From Bacteroidetes bacterium B1(2017) (lineage in GTDB: Bacteria > Bacteroidota > Bacteroidia > UKL13-3), in the NCBI GenBank assembly GCA_002256395.1, contig NKJG01000010.1, forward strand, positions 16,761-80,760: a DNA stretch of 64,000 bases. Reading direction: 5' to 3'. Under the pieces are notes generated by a model. That model was not told the DNA's origin. It ran no database searches and worked only from the letters and a program-made list of their open reading frames with translations. A program made the translations under genes and the position numbers. How positions within the stretch are numbered: the first letter of the stretch is position 1; the number at the start of each line of letters is the position of its first letter. This document shows, piece by piece, positions 63,134-64,000 of the stretch.

Positions 63134-63817
63134 CTAAAAAGATAAACCAACATTTAAGCAAATTGCTTTTCTAAATCCGCTACCCGAAATTGGGTAATAA
63201 TAATATTCATGAATTTGTTGTTGTTGCATTTTATATCCAAGAGTAGCAACAAGGGCAATATTTTCAGATAGGTAATTTCTAAATCCTACGGATGGGTTAA
63301 TTATAAAACCATCATTACCAAGATCTCTATAGGCCCTATTTATTAAAAATGAATACCCAGCATTTAATACTAGTAATCCACTAAACTTACCCTCAGTTGT
63401 AGCAATTCGAGCATCTAAGGTAACTGGAGCCAGGGTAAATAGATCATAAATATCCAATCCACACCCAACACCCATAGAAAAATAATAATTAAATTGATAA
63501 CCGTTTACGGTTCTAATATTCAAAGAGCTTCTAGTATCACTAATTAAAAAATTATTGACTTTTATTTTCCCTACACTAATACTCGCCCCTATTTCAGTAA
63601 TATTAATAAAACCAGAGTATTTAAAGCCAGTTTCATTGAATGGAAATTTAGTATTTAGAATATTGGAGATATGAGAAGGTTTTGGAATTTGTTCAAAATT
63701 ACCAACTAATTTAGGAAACACGCAAGTATCAATTGAACCAATTTTTGGGAGTGAACCATTTGCATGAGGCAAATTATAGGCAAAAAACAATACAAGGCAA
63801 AAATAATACAAACGCAT
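63134..63817 (-). CDS. Outer-membrane beta-barrel-like hypothetical protein
   Basis: A 227-residue exported protein. Signal peptide MRLYYFCLVLFFAYNLPHANG. Alternating strands follow (YQFNYYFSMGVGCGLDIYDL, SGLLVLNAGYSFLINRAYRD, ENIALVATLGYKMQQQQIHE), and the chain ends in Phe (NVGLSF), fitting a small outer-membrane barrel. No named family is recognised. It lies beyond the terminator of the 5S gene on the same strand and is probably transcribed independently. Confidence 0.6.
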   Translation of the reverse strand: MRLYYFCLVLFFAYNLPHANGSLPKIGSIDTCVFPKLVGNFEQIPKPSHISNILNTKFPFNETGFKYSGFINITEIGASISVGKIKVNNFLISDTRSSLNIRTVNGYQFNYYFSMGVGCGLDIYDLFTLAPVTLDARIATTEGKFSGLLVLNAGYSFLINRAYRDLGNDGFIINPSVGFRNYLSENIALVATLGYKMQQQQIHEYYYYPISGSGFRKAICLNVGLSF

Positions 63818-63853
63818 ATAGCAAAACTAAGATAAACTAAGTAAAAATAGGGC

Positions 63854-63886
63854 AAAAAAAAAGCCCTCACTTGCGTGAAGGCTTTT
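63854..63886 (-). terminator. Terminator of the rRNA operon
   Basis: On the minus strand AAAAGCCTTCACGCAAGTGAGGGCTTTTTT: a strong stem GCC-TCAC/GTGA-GGC followed by a T-tract, directly after the 5S 3' end. Confidence 0.9.
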
Positions 63887-63891
63887 AAGAA

Positions 63892-64000
63892 TCTGGCAAC
63901 GACATACTTTCCCAGGTATTACCCAAGTATCATCTGCGCTGATGGGCTTAACTACTCTGTTCGGAAAGGGAAGAGGTGGACACCATCGCTAAAGTCACCA
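63892..64000 (-). rRNA. rrf: 5S ribosomal RNA, cut by window edge
   Basis: The reverse complement contains the conserved 5S core TTCCGAACAGAGTAGTTAAG and the closing region GTATGTCGTTGCCAGA, with the expected spacing to the 3' end. The 5' end (TGGTGACTTTAGCGATGG...) reaches the last base of the window, so a few bases are probably missing. It is part of an rRNA operon that continues beyond the window. Confidence 0.95.

Overview
The window looks like a chromosomal segment from a Bacteroidota bacterium. Five secreted proteins end in type IX secretion system (T9SS) type A sorting tails. Promoters fit the Bacteroidota pattern TTG-N18/20-TAnnTTTG, DUF2027-Smr and DUF5683 proteins are present, and TTG starts recur. 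I would not name a genus. The right edge enters a 5S rRNA gene on the minus strand, so an rRNA operon lies just beyond it.

Layout. 1-4.0 kb holds small proteins: a cut-off hypothetical gene, a YcxB-like membrane protein, an MmcQ/YjbR protein, a lipid-anchored c-type cytochrome and a lipoprotein. Their gaps are packed with GC-rich repeats. 4.5-12.5 kb is a repeat-free, AT-rich defence island: an HNH nuclease, a cytosine-C5 methyltransferase, a GHKL/MORC-type ATPase, a Z1 ATPase and a DUF4420 PD-(D/E)XK protein. A controller-type XRE regulator with a small PD-(D/E)XK nuclease converges on them. 12.7-20.5 kb has a hypothetical protein, a 21-bp tandem array, a decayed gene remnant and two T9SS surface proteins. 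20.5-26.8 kb has a flippase-like protein, the tyrosine/homogentisate genes hmgA and hpd, a lipoprotein and fbp, again with repeats in the gaps. 26.8-31 kb has two paralogous PKD-repeat T9SS proteins.

31-63 kb is mainly housekeeping: Smr protein, ychF, glmM, a transglutaminase-like protein, topA, aroC, a three-gene MksBEF-like condensin operon, lepB, dapB, parA-parB, an alanine dehydrogenase, tsaE, proline dehydrogenase and aroB-aroA. A secreted M43 metalloprotease, an outer-membrane barrel, a class V aminotransferase-like protein, a WG-repeat protein and three unrecognised proteins lie among or after these.

The most interesting parts are four. (i) The island combines one methyltransferase with three predicted nucleases and a GHKL-Z1 ATPase pair. 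Its XRE-nuclease pair has what looks like a leaderless promoter with the operator inside the promoter spacer. (ii) An SMC-kleisin-KITE operon lacks a visible Toprim nuclease. (iii) The gaps carry a mosaic repeat family in which small hairpin cassettes are separated by GCATGG words. (iv) The first codons of the Smr gene have been triplicated in an 80-bp tandem repeat, leaving two decoy starts. All family assignments come from reading motifs by eye; no database search was run.
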